A stretch of 64,000 nt of DNA from Rotaria macrura (taxonomy: Eukaryota; Rotifera; Eurotatoria; Philodinida; Philodinidae). Position 1 is the first letter of the stretch. Each line of letters opens with the position of its first letter. This document shows, piece after piece, positions 1-12,429 of this stretch. Position numbers and translations under genes: made by a program. Location: contig OENT01000039.1 in NCBI GenBank assembly GCA_900239685.1, positions 222,645-286,644 on the forward strand, read 5' to 3'. The notes below the pieces were generated by a model that saw only the letters and a list, made by a program, of their open reading frames with translations, was not told the DNA's origin and did no database searches.

Positions 1-11
1 AGTGTCTTTAA

Positions 12-244
12 CCCTTCATTGGTGTCATCATTTTATAACTTCCTCAGTGCTCTAGGGTCCAACTGGACCCATACCTGTATTTTTTCCTGTTTAGACCTAT
101 ATATAATTTCTCTTATGCATATCATACAACTACTGAAAACTAGAGATTAGAGAAGAGGATTCATCTGAAACACCAAGTGATAAAGTTGTATCACACAAAA
201 AACCGTCGAATGGGTCCACTTGGACCCACGACACCGAGGAACGG
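12..244. mobile_element. piggyBac-like MITE (non-autonomous, 233 bp)
   Basis: The element is bounded by TTAA at 8-11 and 245-248. Its ends are inverted repeats: the left end reads CCCTTCATTGGTGTC from position 12, and the right end reads GACACCGAGGAACGG up to 244, which is its imperfect reverse complement. Starting with CCC right after TTAA is the piggyBac signature. Two similar palindromes sit just inside the ends, GGGTCCAACTGGACCC near 54-70 and GGGTCCACTTGGACCC near 212-227. There is no coding capacity, so it would depend on a transposase made elsewhere. TSD and TIR are seen directly; the family assignment is inference. Confidence 0.7.
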
Positions 245-248
245 TTAA

Positions 249-1500
249 TACGACTAAAACAATTGTATCATGTAACAGCTGATTTAGGTTTTTCTAGTGT
301 CGGATATTCGCCATTTTGGATAGAGTTTCGAGTATTTTCCTTTAAACTCATATCTGAACGATAATAACAAGAAAATTTAAAATATGAAAAAGAGATATTT
401 CTTTCTTCGAACGGAAATACCTCGCAGCGTTTTAATAGACATGTGAAACACAGTACCAATGGGTACTTCATTTCTGTTGGCAAAGTATATTTTGGTACTT
501 TGCTCTAGATAACCAAGTACCGCTAAGTATCAGCAAAATAAGTTGATAAACTTGGCGAACATGAATCGTATAAGAATTTATTATTCAACAAGAACAGTTC
601 CAGAAGATAATTATTGATTGTCTCAATATCTAATAGGACAATAGAAATTTCGATAGCGAGCTCGATTGAACTAAAATAAAATATCCTCAATTTTATCTGC
701 AAGTAAAATACATAAACAAGAGGGAGACGAGGGGCAATTTAAATAATGACGAAAAATGAAATAAAGTACATTTCTATCTTAGTCACCACGCTCCAGGTAC
801 TTCGCTTTTTGTGCTAATTAAAAAATACAGTACTTTTCAAAAGTCTCAAATACTCTGGATACGTTGCTTTTGCTTAAGGTAGCTAACGTTAAAAATACTG
901 CATCTCGCATGCATTCGTACATTGTTTTGAACATCAACCAATAGATTCCTACTTCACTGTTCATTCTAGGTAACATAGAAAAAGATACAAGACAGAAACA
1001 TGTGTTATGAAAAAATAGAACCCGACAAATTTTTTGAATCGGACCCGAGCCCGACCTGACAGGACTTGAACCAGCACCTGCCCGTCAGCCGGGTTGGGTT
1101 GCAGTTCTCTAGTGCAAAACTAAGCGTGAATAACAATAATTTACTTGAAACAATGCACTCTAAATTAAAATATTCAGAAACGTATCATTTGATGATTGTG
1201 TCACCTCTCTCCCAAAATGCACCAATTTCAGCATGCTATTTTCATTCTTGAGATTCAATTTAATACCTTCATGTTTATGACATGGAATCACCATTGAACC
1301 AAAGTAGTTTTGAAGAATAGTATGTTTAAAATCTACTATTACGAAGTAATTTTTTTTACTAAAATCAAGTTAAAAGATCGATGTATTTTTGGAAAAAAAA
1401 TCGGGATGTCTAGTATTCGGACAAGAATTTTGGCCTAATACAGATTAGAGTAATATCATTGCTATCGTAATGTATAAGAAAAATGCCAGAGTAAATCCCT
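249..1500. other. Intergenic, no gene recognised
   Basis: AT-rich sequence upstream of AASS. The only unusual part is a GC-rich patch at about 1021-1110 carrying repeated CCCGA/GGGTTGGG units in opposite orientations; it may be a fragment of an old transposon end. Short ORFs here have no recognisable content. Confidence 0.5.
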
Positions 1501-1507
1501 TTTTCAG
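1496..1507 (+). promoter_or_regulatory. Splice-acceptor-like site directly before the AASS start codon
   Basis: A pyrimidine run ending TTTTTCAG abuts the ATG at 1508, leaving no 5' UTR in the genome. This is what is expected where a spliced leader, or a separate 5' UTR exon, is joined to the coding exon. Comparable sites precede the genes at 8126, 31244, 35595 and 49729. That a splice acceptor is used is inference. Confidence 0.5.
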
Positions 1508-4500
1508 ATGTTTCTTCGATCAGGTTTAAAATCTAATAGTGCCTTACGTTTCCTCACATTTTATCCGTCGCGTGCAAAACACGTCATTGGTATACGTCGT
1601 GAAGATCAATCACCATGGGAACGCCGTGCTCCATTAGCACCTGAACATGTTCGAAAACTTGTCAACAAACATAACATAAAAGTTCTTATTCAAGCATCGA
1701 ATCGTCGTGCCTTTCCAGTATCATCATATGTTCAAGCTGGTGCCATTGTTCAAGAAGATTTGAGTGAGGCATCAGTTATAATTGGCGTTAAACAAGTTCC
1801 AATTGATTTATTATTGCCAAATAAAGTTTATGTCATGTTTTCACATACGCATAAAGCACAAGAAGATAATATGCCATTATTGGATGCATGTTTAGAAAAA
1901 AATATTACATTGGTTGATTATGAAAAACTTGTCGATGAAGAAGGTGTTCGTTTAGTTGCATTCGGAAAATATGCTGGAGTTGTTGGAATGATTAATATTT
2001 TACATGGACTCGGCTTAAGATTTCTTGCACTCGGTCATCATACTCCATTCATGGTAGCTATAGATCAAAGTATATAGTTGTTTGATAGAAAAAAAAGAAA
2101 ATCTTTTTCTGTTCAGCATATTGGTCCAGCACATAATTACCGAAACAATGAACAAGCAAGAATGGCCATCCGCGATGCTGGATACGAAATTGCTTTAGGT
2201 CTTATGCCGAAATCGATAGGACCATTGACGATTGTTTTTACAGGTGCTGGCAATGTTTCTCAAGTAAATAGAAATCATTGATAACTAACAGATGAACTAA
2301 TGGTTAATTTAGGGTGCTCAAGAAGTTTTTCGTGAATTACCATTTGAATATATCGATCCAAAAGCTCTACCACAAGCTGCTCAACATGGAGGTATAAGTC
2401 GTTATTTTTGTTCTTTGTCACTCTTTATCAATAATTGTATTGTTCGTTTATCTAGTGAATAATAAAATTTATGGATGTGTGATACAACGTGAAGATCATC
2501 TCATTAATAAAGAAACAGGAAAATATGAAGAAGCAGAATATCTTAAATATCCTGAGAGATATACATCAACATTTAAAACAAAAGTGAGTCATTTCAAATA
2601 AGCATTTAACTTTTGAAATTTTTATTCTAGTAATTTAAAATTTTATTCAGAACATTACATGTAAGGGTAAAAAGAATAGCTACGCTATAAAATTGCAAGC
2701 AAAACTAAGCTTCTAAATATTCTTCAGATTATTGTGTTGTTAATTATTTTATATGTTTATTTTATGTTTATTCACTTTTGTAAAAATAACTTTGTGCAGA
2801 TTGCTCCATATGCTTCATGTATAATCAATGGAATTTATTGGGAACCAACTCAACCAAAGTTGCTTCGCGTTGGTAATGCAAATCAATTATTAACACCACC
2901 AACTGAATGGATACAAAATGATCCTAGATCTGGTTGTCCAACTTTACCTCATCGTCTTTTAGCTATTTGTGATATAACCGCTGATAAGGGGGGTAGTATT
3001 GAAATAGTGCAACATACGACAAGCATCGATCATCCATTTCTACTTTATAATCCTAAAACTAATACATCCGTTGAAAGGTATTTACTGGATTATTGAAGCG
3101 GAAACAATGCAAAATTGTGTTTCCTTTTTGTTAAAATCAGTTTTGATGGACCAGGTGTATTAATTTGTTCGATTGACAATATGCCAACACAATTACCATT
3201 GGAAGCAACTGTTTATTTTGGTTCTAAATTAATTCCATTAATACCACAAATACTTGAAATAGATCCTAAGAAAAATTTTCAAATTCAAAGCAATGTACCT
3301 CGTGTTGCTCGAGATGTAAGTTAGAATAGAAAATACTACATAGAAAGCACAAAATGGATCTATTCTTTAAAAAACCCTGACATGAACTATTATCAAATAG
3401 AAATCAATCAAAATGATAGTGTTTCTAACTTATGTCAGTCTGTTCTTGAAGAATTAATAGAGTAGTTTTCTGAAAATATCTAGCATCGTTCCATATTTGT
3501 CGACATTAAGAATCTACAAATATCCCATCAGTCTCTAGTCACTAACATTGTCAACAAACCATCTTTTTAACAGGTTCGATGTTTTACATATATCATCAAA
3601 TTCATATAATAAAAGTAATCGATGATTAGAGCTTTACGTTGTGATCAAATTTTATTAGTTTCTTCAATATAGGCTTCTGCTATTAGAAAAACTAATTTTA
3701 AGTATTCTCACCACTCAACATGTAGTGAAACGACTGGATTAACACGGAATTATCGATTATCTTCCACTTCTATTTTGCTCGTAACAATTTTGAATAGGCC
3801 TCGAAATTTTTCATTTATAATCGAAATAATGTTCAAATTGCTTCACATGAATATCAATCACGAGTGGAATTCCTCTTGTTAACTTTCCTCAAGAAAGAAC
3901 ATAGAAATTCTATTGAATATTGATACAAAGCGTCATGTTCACTGTTGCACAGCTTCAATAAAACATCGAGGACAGCTGGATGACATAGTGTTGAACATTC
4001 TGCTTTGATCTTATCAGAAGTGATACGTTATTTGGAAACAATTATTACTCAATTTGCCAGAAATGTCAAGGTAGAGAGTAGCGCGTACTCATCAGAACTA
4101 CTATGTAAGTTGATGTTAGTCAGATCTAAGCTAAACTATTCCACACGTTTTTGAATAAATTTTCAGCTGCCAACACTATTTTAGTGTAAAAACATAGGAT
4201 GAAGAATTACGCTTATAGAAATTGAAATCAAATGTTGATATATAAAACGGTTCGAATGAGACTTTATGCGAACATTTCTGATGAAGTTGAATCTTCGGAT
4301 CTTTAACATTTATATTACAACACGTTTTAAACCAGCTCACCATCAAGAAAAGTCAGAGTTCTGCACAACATTATGACATACAAATTCTTTCTGCTTTTGT
4401 TTTTACTTTTACTCTTGAAAGACAAAAGATTATTGGATGCGATAGTTTCTTATATAAGTACCTAGAAAAATGCTTGCTAGCGACGATTGTCATTCCTAGT

Positions 4501-6891
4501 ACTGAAATTTTTACAAGGCATGTTTCATTTTTTTTCTTCTTATTGTATATAGGCAGCTCTAACAGCCAATGGTCAACTGACACCAAAATATGAGTATATA
4601 ACAAAATTACGAGAACAACAAAAGTACTGATAAGAAAAACTGCACATGAATATGATCCTAGATTATCTTTCTTTTTCAGATTAAAAGCGACGAAATCATC
4701 AATTGAAAAACGTATCCTGGTTTTAGGCGCTGGGTTTGTTAGTGGACCAGTAGTTGAATATTTAACACGTAAAGAGAACATTCATGTAACAGTTGTTAGT
4801 GCCATAAAACAAGAAGCCGACCATCTTGCATCAACTAATGTTCGAGTAACACCATTATTACTTGATATTACACGTAGTGAAAGTGAACTTGATAAATTAA
4901 TCAAAGAACATGATTGTGTGGTTTCACTTTTACCATTTGGACTTCATCCAACTGTTGCCGCATTATGTATAAAACATCGTCGCCATATGGTAACGACAAG
5001 TTACGTCTCACCAAAAATGAAAACGTTACATGACGAGTATGAAAAATAAATAAAAATAAAACAAACAGATGAATTAAAGTTAATGTAATTTTTGTGCGCA
5101 TATTCTATCATAGAGCTCAAATAGCTGGAGTGACATTATTAAATGAAGTTGGATTGGATCCTGGCATTGATCATATGCTTGCAATGGAATTATTTGAAAC
5201 AATTCATGATGATGGCGGTCGTGTAGACTCCTACGTATCATATTGTGGTGGTTTACCAGCTCCGGAACATGCAGATAATCCTTTGCGATATAAATTTAGG
5301 TGAGTAGAAATCGAGGCTATGATCTTATCTGATTGATTATCATTCGATTCTAGTTGGTCTCCTCGTGGTGTTCTTACAGCATTACTTAATCCAGCTAAAT
5401 ATTTACTAAAAAGCAAAGTAAGTAAATATCATGAATCGCTTCATACCAAAATAATGCATACGAATGACTCAAAGGCTTAATGAGGATTACTTATCAGAAT
5501 AAATTCTATTAGTATAAATGACCACATTTCATCTTGTAAACATCGAGATGTTCTTGGATCGATTGGATTCACCGAGATGATTGTTCTTTGTATTGCTCCG
5601 ACGTTCAGATTCTGATGGTGAAGCCTTGGGAAAACATTGGTTTGTAGTTTAATAGAATTTCTGCTTCGATCATAAGAATAGTTCTTTTTTATTTTCATTT
5701 GTTTCATTTTTTTTCTATTGATGAATCATTTAAGCTTAGTTCTCTAGAACTCATAATGTCTTAATCGATTGTACTGAGTAACTGAACATTTATTTTGCAC
5801 ACGAAATAGAAGTTTTAGAAAAACGTGACTATCTAAAGATATAACCATTTCCGTGGTACGAAGTCGCGTAACTAGTACATGATAGTATACATATCCTTAG
5901 AACAATTTTTTATTCTTATGCATCAATCAGATCGTCGAACTTGAAGCTAACGGTGGTGTTATTGAAAATGGGTGTACAACGGCGAATTTTCTTCCTGGCT
6001 TCAATCTTGAATGTTATCCAAATCGAGACAGTATAAAATACATTGATTCATTGCAACTTGATACAGTCCATACGATACTTCGAGGAACCCTACGATATAA
6101 AGTAAAGGCTAAAAGGAGAAATAATACAATAAACAGTTGATAAAATTCAATATCTGATTTAAGGGTTTTTGTCAAAATGTACTCGGCTTAATTCATCTTG
6201 GCTTGCTTAGTGATCAACCACATCCAAGTCTACAGTCAAATGATGATCTGACATGGAAAGAGTTTATGTGTGATATATTAGGATTAAAACGTGACATATC
6301 AATGAATACAGTTCGATCCACAATACTTCAAAAATTACAAAATGAAAATCAATTAGAAACTATTGATCAGTAAACGACAAACATCATTCTTTGTAATTAA
6401 TGAGGAAACGGTTCTTTTTAACACTATTTCTCATTAGACTTGGTCTTCTGGCTGAAGATGTGCTTGTTGAAAAACGTTCTAATCCTCTTGATACGTTAAG
6501 TCATTGGTTAGCTAAACGCTTAGCTTATGCACATAATGAACGTGATATTGTCATACTGCATCATCAAGTCGGTGTTACATGGCCATCAGCATCACGAGAC
6601 GAGCGTGAATTAAAAACAATCGAAATGGTTACTTATGGTGATGAAAAATATTCTGCCATGGCTAAAACAGTTGGATTACCAGCTGCTATCGCTACTCGCA
6701 TGCTTCTTGACAGTACGTGGAGCTTATCTTTTTTTTTTATTGGGGCGTGAGTTAAATGAAAAATGTTTTGTTTAGATGAAATTTATGATCGAGGTGTTGT
6801 TGTACCCGTTAAAAGAACAATCTACAAACCAATTTTAAATGAACTTAAACGCGAAGGACTTTCATGGAGTGAAAAAACAATTCATAAATAA
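1508..6891 (+). CDS. AASS: Alpha-aminoadipic semialdehyde synthase (lysine-ketoglutarate reductase / saccharopine dehydrogenase)
   Basis: This bifunctional mitochondrial enzyme does the first two steps of lysine breakdown: it condenses lysine with 2-oxoglutarate to saccharopine, then oxidises that to aminoadipic semialdehyde and glutamate. Exons: 1508-2053, 2117-2263, 2313-2391, 2456-2583, 2800-3077, 3141-3315, 4553-4623, 4680-5036, 5114-5299, 5354-5417, 5931-6101, 6164-6369, 6438-6712, 6776-6891. All phases agree and give 932 residues, close to the 926 of human AASS. The N-terminal part is the LKR domain (motifs [40 protein letters not shown]). The C-terminal part is the SDH domain, with the nucleotide-binding [17 protein letters not shown] and the conserved [13 protein letters not shown] and [10 protein letters not shown]. 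The basic N-terminus fits a mitochondrial presequence. Intron 6 is unusually long (about 1.24 kb). A likely poly(A) signal AATAAA lies at 6952-6957. Both enzyme halves look intact. Confidence 0.96.
3316..4552 (+). other. Long AASS intron 6
   Basis: The 1237-nt intron splits the linker between the LKR and SDH halves of AASS; most of the other AASS introns are 49-77 nt. No ORF, repeat or RNA gene is recognisable inside it. Confidence 0.7.
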
Positions 6892-8100
6892 TCAATTCCT
6901 TTAAAATAAAAACATTTCATTGTGATAGTTGCTTTTAGTGTGTTTTGATTCAATAAAAATCTATTATTTAGAGATCTACTAAAATGAAATATGTTAATGA
7001 CATCATTTTTAAATTAATTAACATAATAGACATATGGTATAGAATATAACATATTTCTCACACTTTGCAAACAATTATTATGTAAGAAGTTTTTCTACAA
7101 ATATCCCTGATCTATAATTATAGTCGATAGTGGGAGCATTCTTGAACATCTATTGTACGTCCAACAATCCTATTGACATTGAATAGAATATGACAGAGCA
7201 AGAAAAGATTGAGACGGTAGCTAAAGCACAATCACGTACATATGCATAGATATACGTACATAGATAAATGCTGTTACTGTATTCAACAGAGCATCCACTA
7301 AGAAAGAATGGAAGGTGATGATGAATTCGTATGTTTATACGGTTTAAGTATGCTTCTTCTCGTTTCAGCAAGATATTCATATACGTCCGAGAAACCATCA
7401 ATAAATTAGTAATGCCATATTCTTAAGTTTACATGTTACACAAATAACAGACACACTCTTCATCAGTCATCAAAAGCTTCTACTGTGTTCAAAGATGACT
7501 CAATGTTCGCTGTTGATACGTGATGTCGTCATTACAGAAAGGCTCGAATGACAGACACAAATGGTGATAATCATCCGGGTCGTCCTCTCTCTCTTCTCTT
7601 CTCTTCTCTCCTTCTTACATTTTTTCCTTTTGCTCGTCTTTCTGTATGCCTTTAACTAGGGTTCGTGTTCTGTACGTTGTAGAAGAAAAGGCGAGTTATC
7701 ATCCTTGATTATTCCATCAGAAAGAGCTAAACTAGATGGCATTCTTTTTCTTCGTGGTTTTTTCCATTGATAAATGGAGAAAAAAAAGAGATGCTGATTT
7801 TTCTTCCAGTGATGATATTTATCCAGAACTCTTGTTATTATTATTATTACTGTTAACTAAACTAGTATGAATGGATAATACATAGTTTCGATTGTAATAA
7901 ATATAATTTTCATACATATATCAGTAATCAAATTAATGATGGTAAGTATGACGGAGCATGCTTATGAGTTCGATGATTTTTTGTTTCAGAGTAAAGTTGA
8001 TAAGTACGAATAAATGAAAATGAAAATTATTATGATGAGCATATTTTCACGAGAACTAAAGCGTATCGAAAAATAACAATCAATCATGTACAAAATTTTA
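6892..8100. other. Intergenic, no gene recognised
   Basis: AT-rich spacer between AASS and the gene at 8126. It contains a pyrimidine-rich tract (CTCT/CTTCT repeats) at about 7576-7615. Nothing else is identifiable. Confidence 0.5.
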
Positions 8101-8110
8101 TTAATTTTAG
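8099..8110 (+). promoter_or_regulatory. Acceptor-like site upstream of the 8126 gene
   Basis: TTAATTTTAG ends at 8110, 15 nt before the ATG. As for AASS, it would suit a spliced leader or a 5' UTR intron. Use of the site is inference. Confidence 0.4.
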
Positions 8111-8125
8111 ACTTCGAGTATAAAA

Positions 8126-9673
8126 ATGAATGCAATTAATCGTCTTGATGTATTGTTATCCGATATGCTTAAGAATGAACCGGTAACATCCACTAATGGA
8201 ATTTGTCAAGGAACTTCTATGCAGCCATTATCTAAATTGGCACATCCCGAACGTAATTCTTATCCTTCACCAGTATTACCCTCAAGCATTGTACCAGCAG
8301 TACCATTGCCACCTCGTCGGAATTCCTCATCATTGAAACATCATCATCGACGACAGCATCAAATCGAGACGACTGACAAGCAGAAACAACATCAACCACT
8401 TTTAAATTCTTCGACACTAGATGATCTATTTCGTGCATTAACACTTGAATGTGAAGAATACATAGCCGCTACATCTGCTCGTCAAAACAAAATATCGAAT
8501 CAAATGATCGTGAAATCTTCATCGAAATTACGAACATCTGTTGAATCCACTGATGAAGATTACGAAAATTTACATGCATCAACAACTACACAACCAATAG
8601 AAAAGAGTTATTCTCCTCTTAAAACAAGCATTGAAGTTATGAGTCCCATAAAACGACATGTTGTTTCAATAACAATAACATCAAAAATATCTTTACCCCA
8701 AGTCGTATCTTCAACGTCATCAGTATCTTCTCCGTCTCAAAGTATACCTCTACCTCAAAGTATATCTCCACCCCAATCAATAACTTCACCTCCAATACTG
8801 GTTTCACCTCAAATGATATCTCTACCTCACATAATACATTCATCGTTAGTATTACCTCCACCTAAGATTATGCTTCCACCACAAATAATACCACCACCTA
8901 AAAGTATATCTCCACCGCAAATTATAACTCCACCTAAAAGTATATCTCCACCTAAAAATATATCACCACCTCAAAAATTAACTGCACATAAAATGATATC
9001 TCCAGTTCCATTAACATCGCTTGCAAAACCTTCTTTCAATAATACAACATCAACTACAATGCCAATAGTCCCTTGTCATTCAAGTGACGACGATGCTATT
9101 AATGTATCCTCATCAAGTACAAGTCGTAAGCGTCGTCGTCGTGCTCGTAAGCAAGTTGTATCATCTAGTATGACTCGATCAAGTTCATCATCATCTACTG
9201 ACCGAAAAGAAATGATTATAGATAAAAAACCAATTCTATCAAAACGTTCATGTAGTACAGATCCCCGTCATCAACGTAGTAGTAATTTTTACGACAATGA
9301 TTTTATCTCATCTCCATCAACACAAAAACAACGAGCAAAACGTCCACAACGACGTGATGTTTCATTGCAACATTCTCTTCCGTATTCAGATCGCTATCGC
9401 GAACATCATTCGTCACCATTATCTGTTTTACTGACATCAACAAAACCTACGAGTGATTTTTTTGATAATTCCCATCAACGACAACAAAGACGTTCACGCC
9501 TTGAATCAATTGATCATAAACCATCGACAATACTAGATCGTATGCATCAACAATTGTATCGACCATCAACAAATCGAAATAATAATCATAATCATAGTAA
9601 TCATAATCATAATAACAGCAAGAACAACACCAACATTCCTACACATCGAATACCATCCTATCCAGTTTATTGA
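8126..9673 (+). CDS. Uncharacterised proline/serine-rich disordered protein, intronless
   Basis: A single open frame of 515 residues with no visible introns, unusual in this window. I do not recognise the family. The one segment that looks folded is a short amphipathic stretch at residues 98-114 (LDDLFRALTLECEEYIA). Residues about 195-300 are degenerate short repeats of the type SPPQ/PPKSISPPQ, giving regularly spaced Pro-Pro pairs. A strongly basic cluster near residue 335 (RKRRRRARKQ) could act as a nuclear localisation signal. The C-terminus is rich in Asn and His. ATG at 8126 is chosen because a TTTTAG acceptor-like site lies 16 nt upstream; AATAAA follows at 9695-9700. A regulatory or scaffold role is plausible from composition only. 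Confidence 0.75.
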   Translation: MNAINRLDVLLSDMLKNEPVTSTNGICQGTSMQPLSKLAHPERNSYPSPVLPSSIVPAVPLPPRRNSSSLKHHHRRQHQIETTDKQKQHQPLLNSSTLDDLFRALTLECEEYIAATSARQNKISNQMIVKSSSKLRTSVESTDEDYENLHASTTTQPIEKSYSPLKTSIEVMSPIKRHVVSITITSKISLPQVVSSTSSVSSPSQSIPLPQSISPPQSITSPPILVSPQMISLPHIIHSSLVLPPPKIMLPPQIIPPPKSISPPQIITPPKSISPPKNISPPQKLTAHKMISPVPLTSLAKPSFNNTTSTTMPIVPCHSSDDDAINVSSSSTSRKRRRRARKQVVSSSMTRSSSSSSTDRKEMIIDKKPILSKRSCSTDPRHQRSSNFYDNDFISSPSTQKQRAKRPQRRDVSLQHSLPYSDRYREHHSSPLSVLLTSTKPTSDFFDNSHQRQQRRSRLESIDHKPSTILDRMHQQLYRPSTNRNNNHNHSNHNHNNSKNNTNIPTHRIPSYPVY

Positions 9674-10704
9674 TATGAAGAACACTCAACGAAAAATAAA
9701 TTAGTTTGTTTTTACAAATATTTAAAGTTAAATTTCTCAGTGCATCATTACTTCTATTCCATTGGTCCATTCCATAATACGGATGTAATCATTGATTCAG
9801 TGGTGTTAATCTCATGCAACTGCTAATCTTGGCCTCCATAATATAAGAAAAAAAGAGCACGTACTAGAAACAAGTACCATATCGTTTATTTATACTACGA
9901 AAGAAAGACATATCAAAGTTCTTTTAATAGCTTTGTCATATGCAGGATATTGCTATGTATCCTACAGTGTTTTCATATTTTCTATTTAATTAATATCGAA
10001 TGAAGTTATTTAAATTGACGTATGATTAGATTAGTCGATTAACTCGATTTGACAATTTGTCAGCTTCATTTCTTTTTTCATGTTTTTCAGTTTTTCTTTG
10101 TTATATTTGAAGTGTAAGAATTATTAATCATGTTAATACAAGTTAAGATTCATAAGAAATAAACGAATGTTTGATTTAGCTTAGTAAACAATTAGAAATA
10201 TATTTTGTTTCTGTTTCCAATCAGCAAAATTATGCAATAGGTAATTCTTCGTCAAGCATGCAAACTCTTACCAACGTGAACCGATACACTTGGAAAAAAT
10301 CATTATCATTAGTTGTTGTTGATCTTTCTTGATATCAGAAAAACTATGTGATTGATATCGTTTTATTCAATTTATTATATGCTAAATGTATTATTTTGAA
10401 ACGAATCTATAATAATGCACTAACTAGATCACCAGTGACATTTTGATTCGATATAGATAGACTATTTTACGAAGCAGAAAATGAGAAATGTATCAATAGA
10501 TTTTTATGAATCATAAAAATTTATCTTATCCATTAATTCTATCTAAATATATCATGAGTGTACTATATGTGCAATCACGCAGAATAAAACTGACAGATTA
10601 TAAATCTGAAGAAAACTTGTAGATATATGTTGGTAATGACCCAAGAGTAAACGCAATGAATCTGGATGGACGTAGAATATAATCTAATTTCTGAATGAAG
10701 ATGT

Positions 10705-10747
<43 letters not shown>

Positions 10748-12429
10748 GCTTCTGTACTAGTCATTATTCTCAGGAGTATTTTGAAACGGCTAGGATAACG
10801 TGGATTCGAGCTTGTTTGAGAGCGTTATTGAGACAATAGAATGATTTAGAAGGCGAAAGAAAACATTTGTAAGAAATTTGAAAGGATAATTTTCGTTGAA
10901 AAAATTCTTGCGTGCTGTATGAAATTTGATTGTATAATCGAATTTACAATCAATCGCTATTCCAATGAAATCAATCCGAAATTTTCTAATGTTTAAAGTT
11001 CGAGTTTCATTTTCTTTCGTATCAAAAGATATTACTGATTAGGTGCCTTCATATTTTTACATACGATCGGGAGTAACGACTATACTCAGTTTTTACTTGT
11101 ATTTATCCGAGGCAAACATTCTGCGCAATACCAATATCGAATTTCTTATCATTGGTAGAGAGAAAAAAACTACCAACTTTGATTTCATCCTACGTTTCTG
11201 CTATTATTGTAAATAGAAGTAGTACTCGTATTTCGCACTAGACTTCATAGCTTTTTCTAACTAATGCTATTTATGTATAGCTGAAATGTGACATTGTGTC
11301 GTTTGTTGACCAATGAAACTAGTACTATCAATGGCCAACACGTACGACTGCACTAAGTATCAAAGTGAACAATTATCATATAAGGGTATATTTATCATTT
11401 CGATGTATAAATTACATATGATACTTCAATCTGCTTTACGAAACTGATCTCCTTGCTAGATATTTTCAAAATGAACTCGGCTCATTGTTTTCATACAGTT
11501 ATGTTTTTCAGTACAAAGAAGTCATGCTTTCAGAAAAAAATCTAAGCGGTATACACAAACCATCGATTACCAAAAGAAGTTTCACAAGAATTAATCCAAT
11601 TCAGTTGGAATGAATAATTAGGATACCGATTATTCAAATCATTCCACATATTCTTCTAAATGAACCATAAGTCACATGTTTACTTCTGAGACGAAATCTT
11701 TCCATCAATATTATGCTATACTTTATCATGTAAAGTTATGTATTAAACATCTGAATGAATATACTTTCTCCAATTATATAGTAGAGTATAGTTTATGTTT
11801 TTTTCATTAGTCTTCTTGGAAAATATTGTATACACATTGAACAAATAACCATACTTTCTTGGCATATGTCAGTTCGTCATAAATGACATTTGTAACAAAT
11901 AATACATCCAATCTAAAGGTTTACATATAAATGGCAGCTGTTATTTTCCTGATCTTATAGTATGGCCTTTGACTTTAGATTACGCCACATGAGATAGAAA
12001 GGTGATGCTGCGAGTTATCACGTAACCAGACTGATCCCTTTATTTTTCTAATGCATATGAGAAAAATATATGATTGATTGTATTTTCTATCTTTCTCATC
12101 GCACTCTATCCATATAAACAGATAGGCAATTGTAACAGGGTACATCAGTATTTTCTCACACTCGACACTACACTTCTGACACATTCGTATCGCACTCAAA
12201 ATGAATCTTTATTCATTTTCCATTGCCGCAACATGTATTACTGGTCTGTTTTCTTATTTAACATCTTAATGATTCTGTTCACTCGAAGAATCTGAACAGT
12301 AAGCAAAACTCAAGAAATGAATTTTGCTACCGATTTCAAGTAGATCGATGAATAAATGCGAAAACAAAACGTTTAAGAAATATTTCGATAATGAAACAAT
12401 AGAATATTTAACTATTTTCGTATTTCCGA
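9674..12429. other. Intergenic, with a TA microsatellite
   Basis: About 2.7 kb of AT-rich DNA with no supported gene. A (TA)n run of about 17 units lies at roughly 10709-10743. Short ORFs at 11975-12295 lack codon structure or similarity and are not called. Confidence 0.5.
10709..10743. repeat. (TA)n microsatellite
   Basis: An uninterrupted run of alternating T and A, about 17 repeats, in intergenic DNA. Confidence 0.9.
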
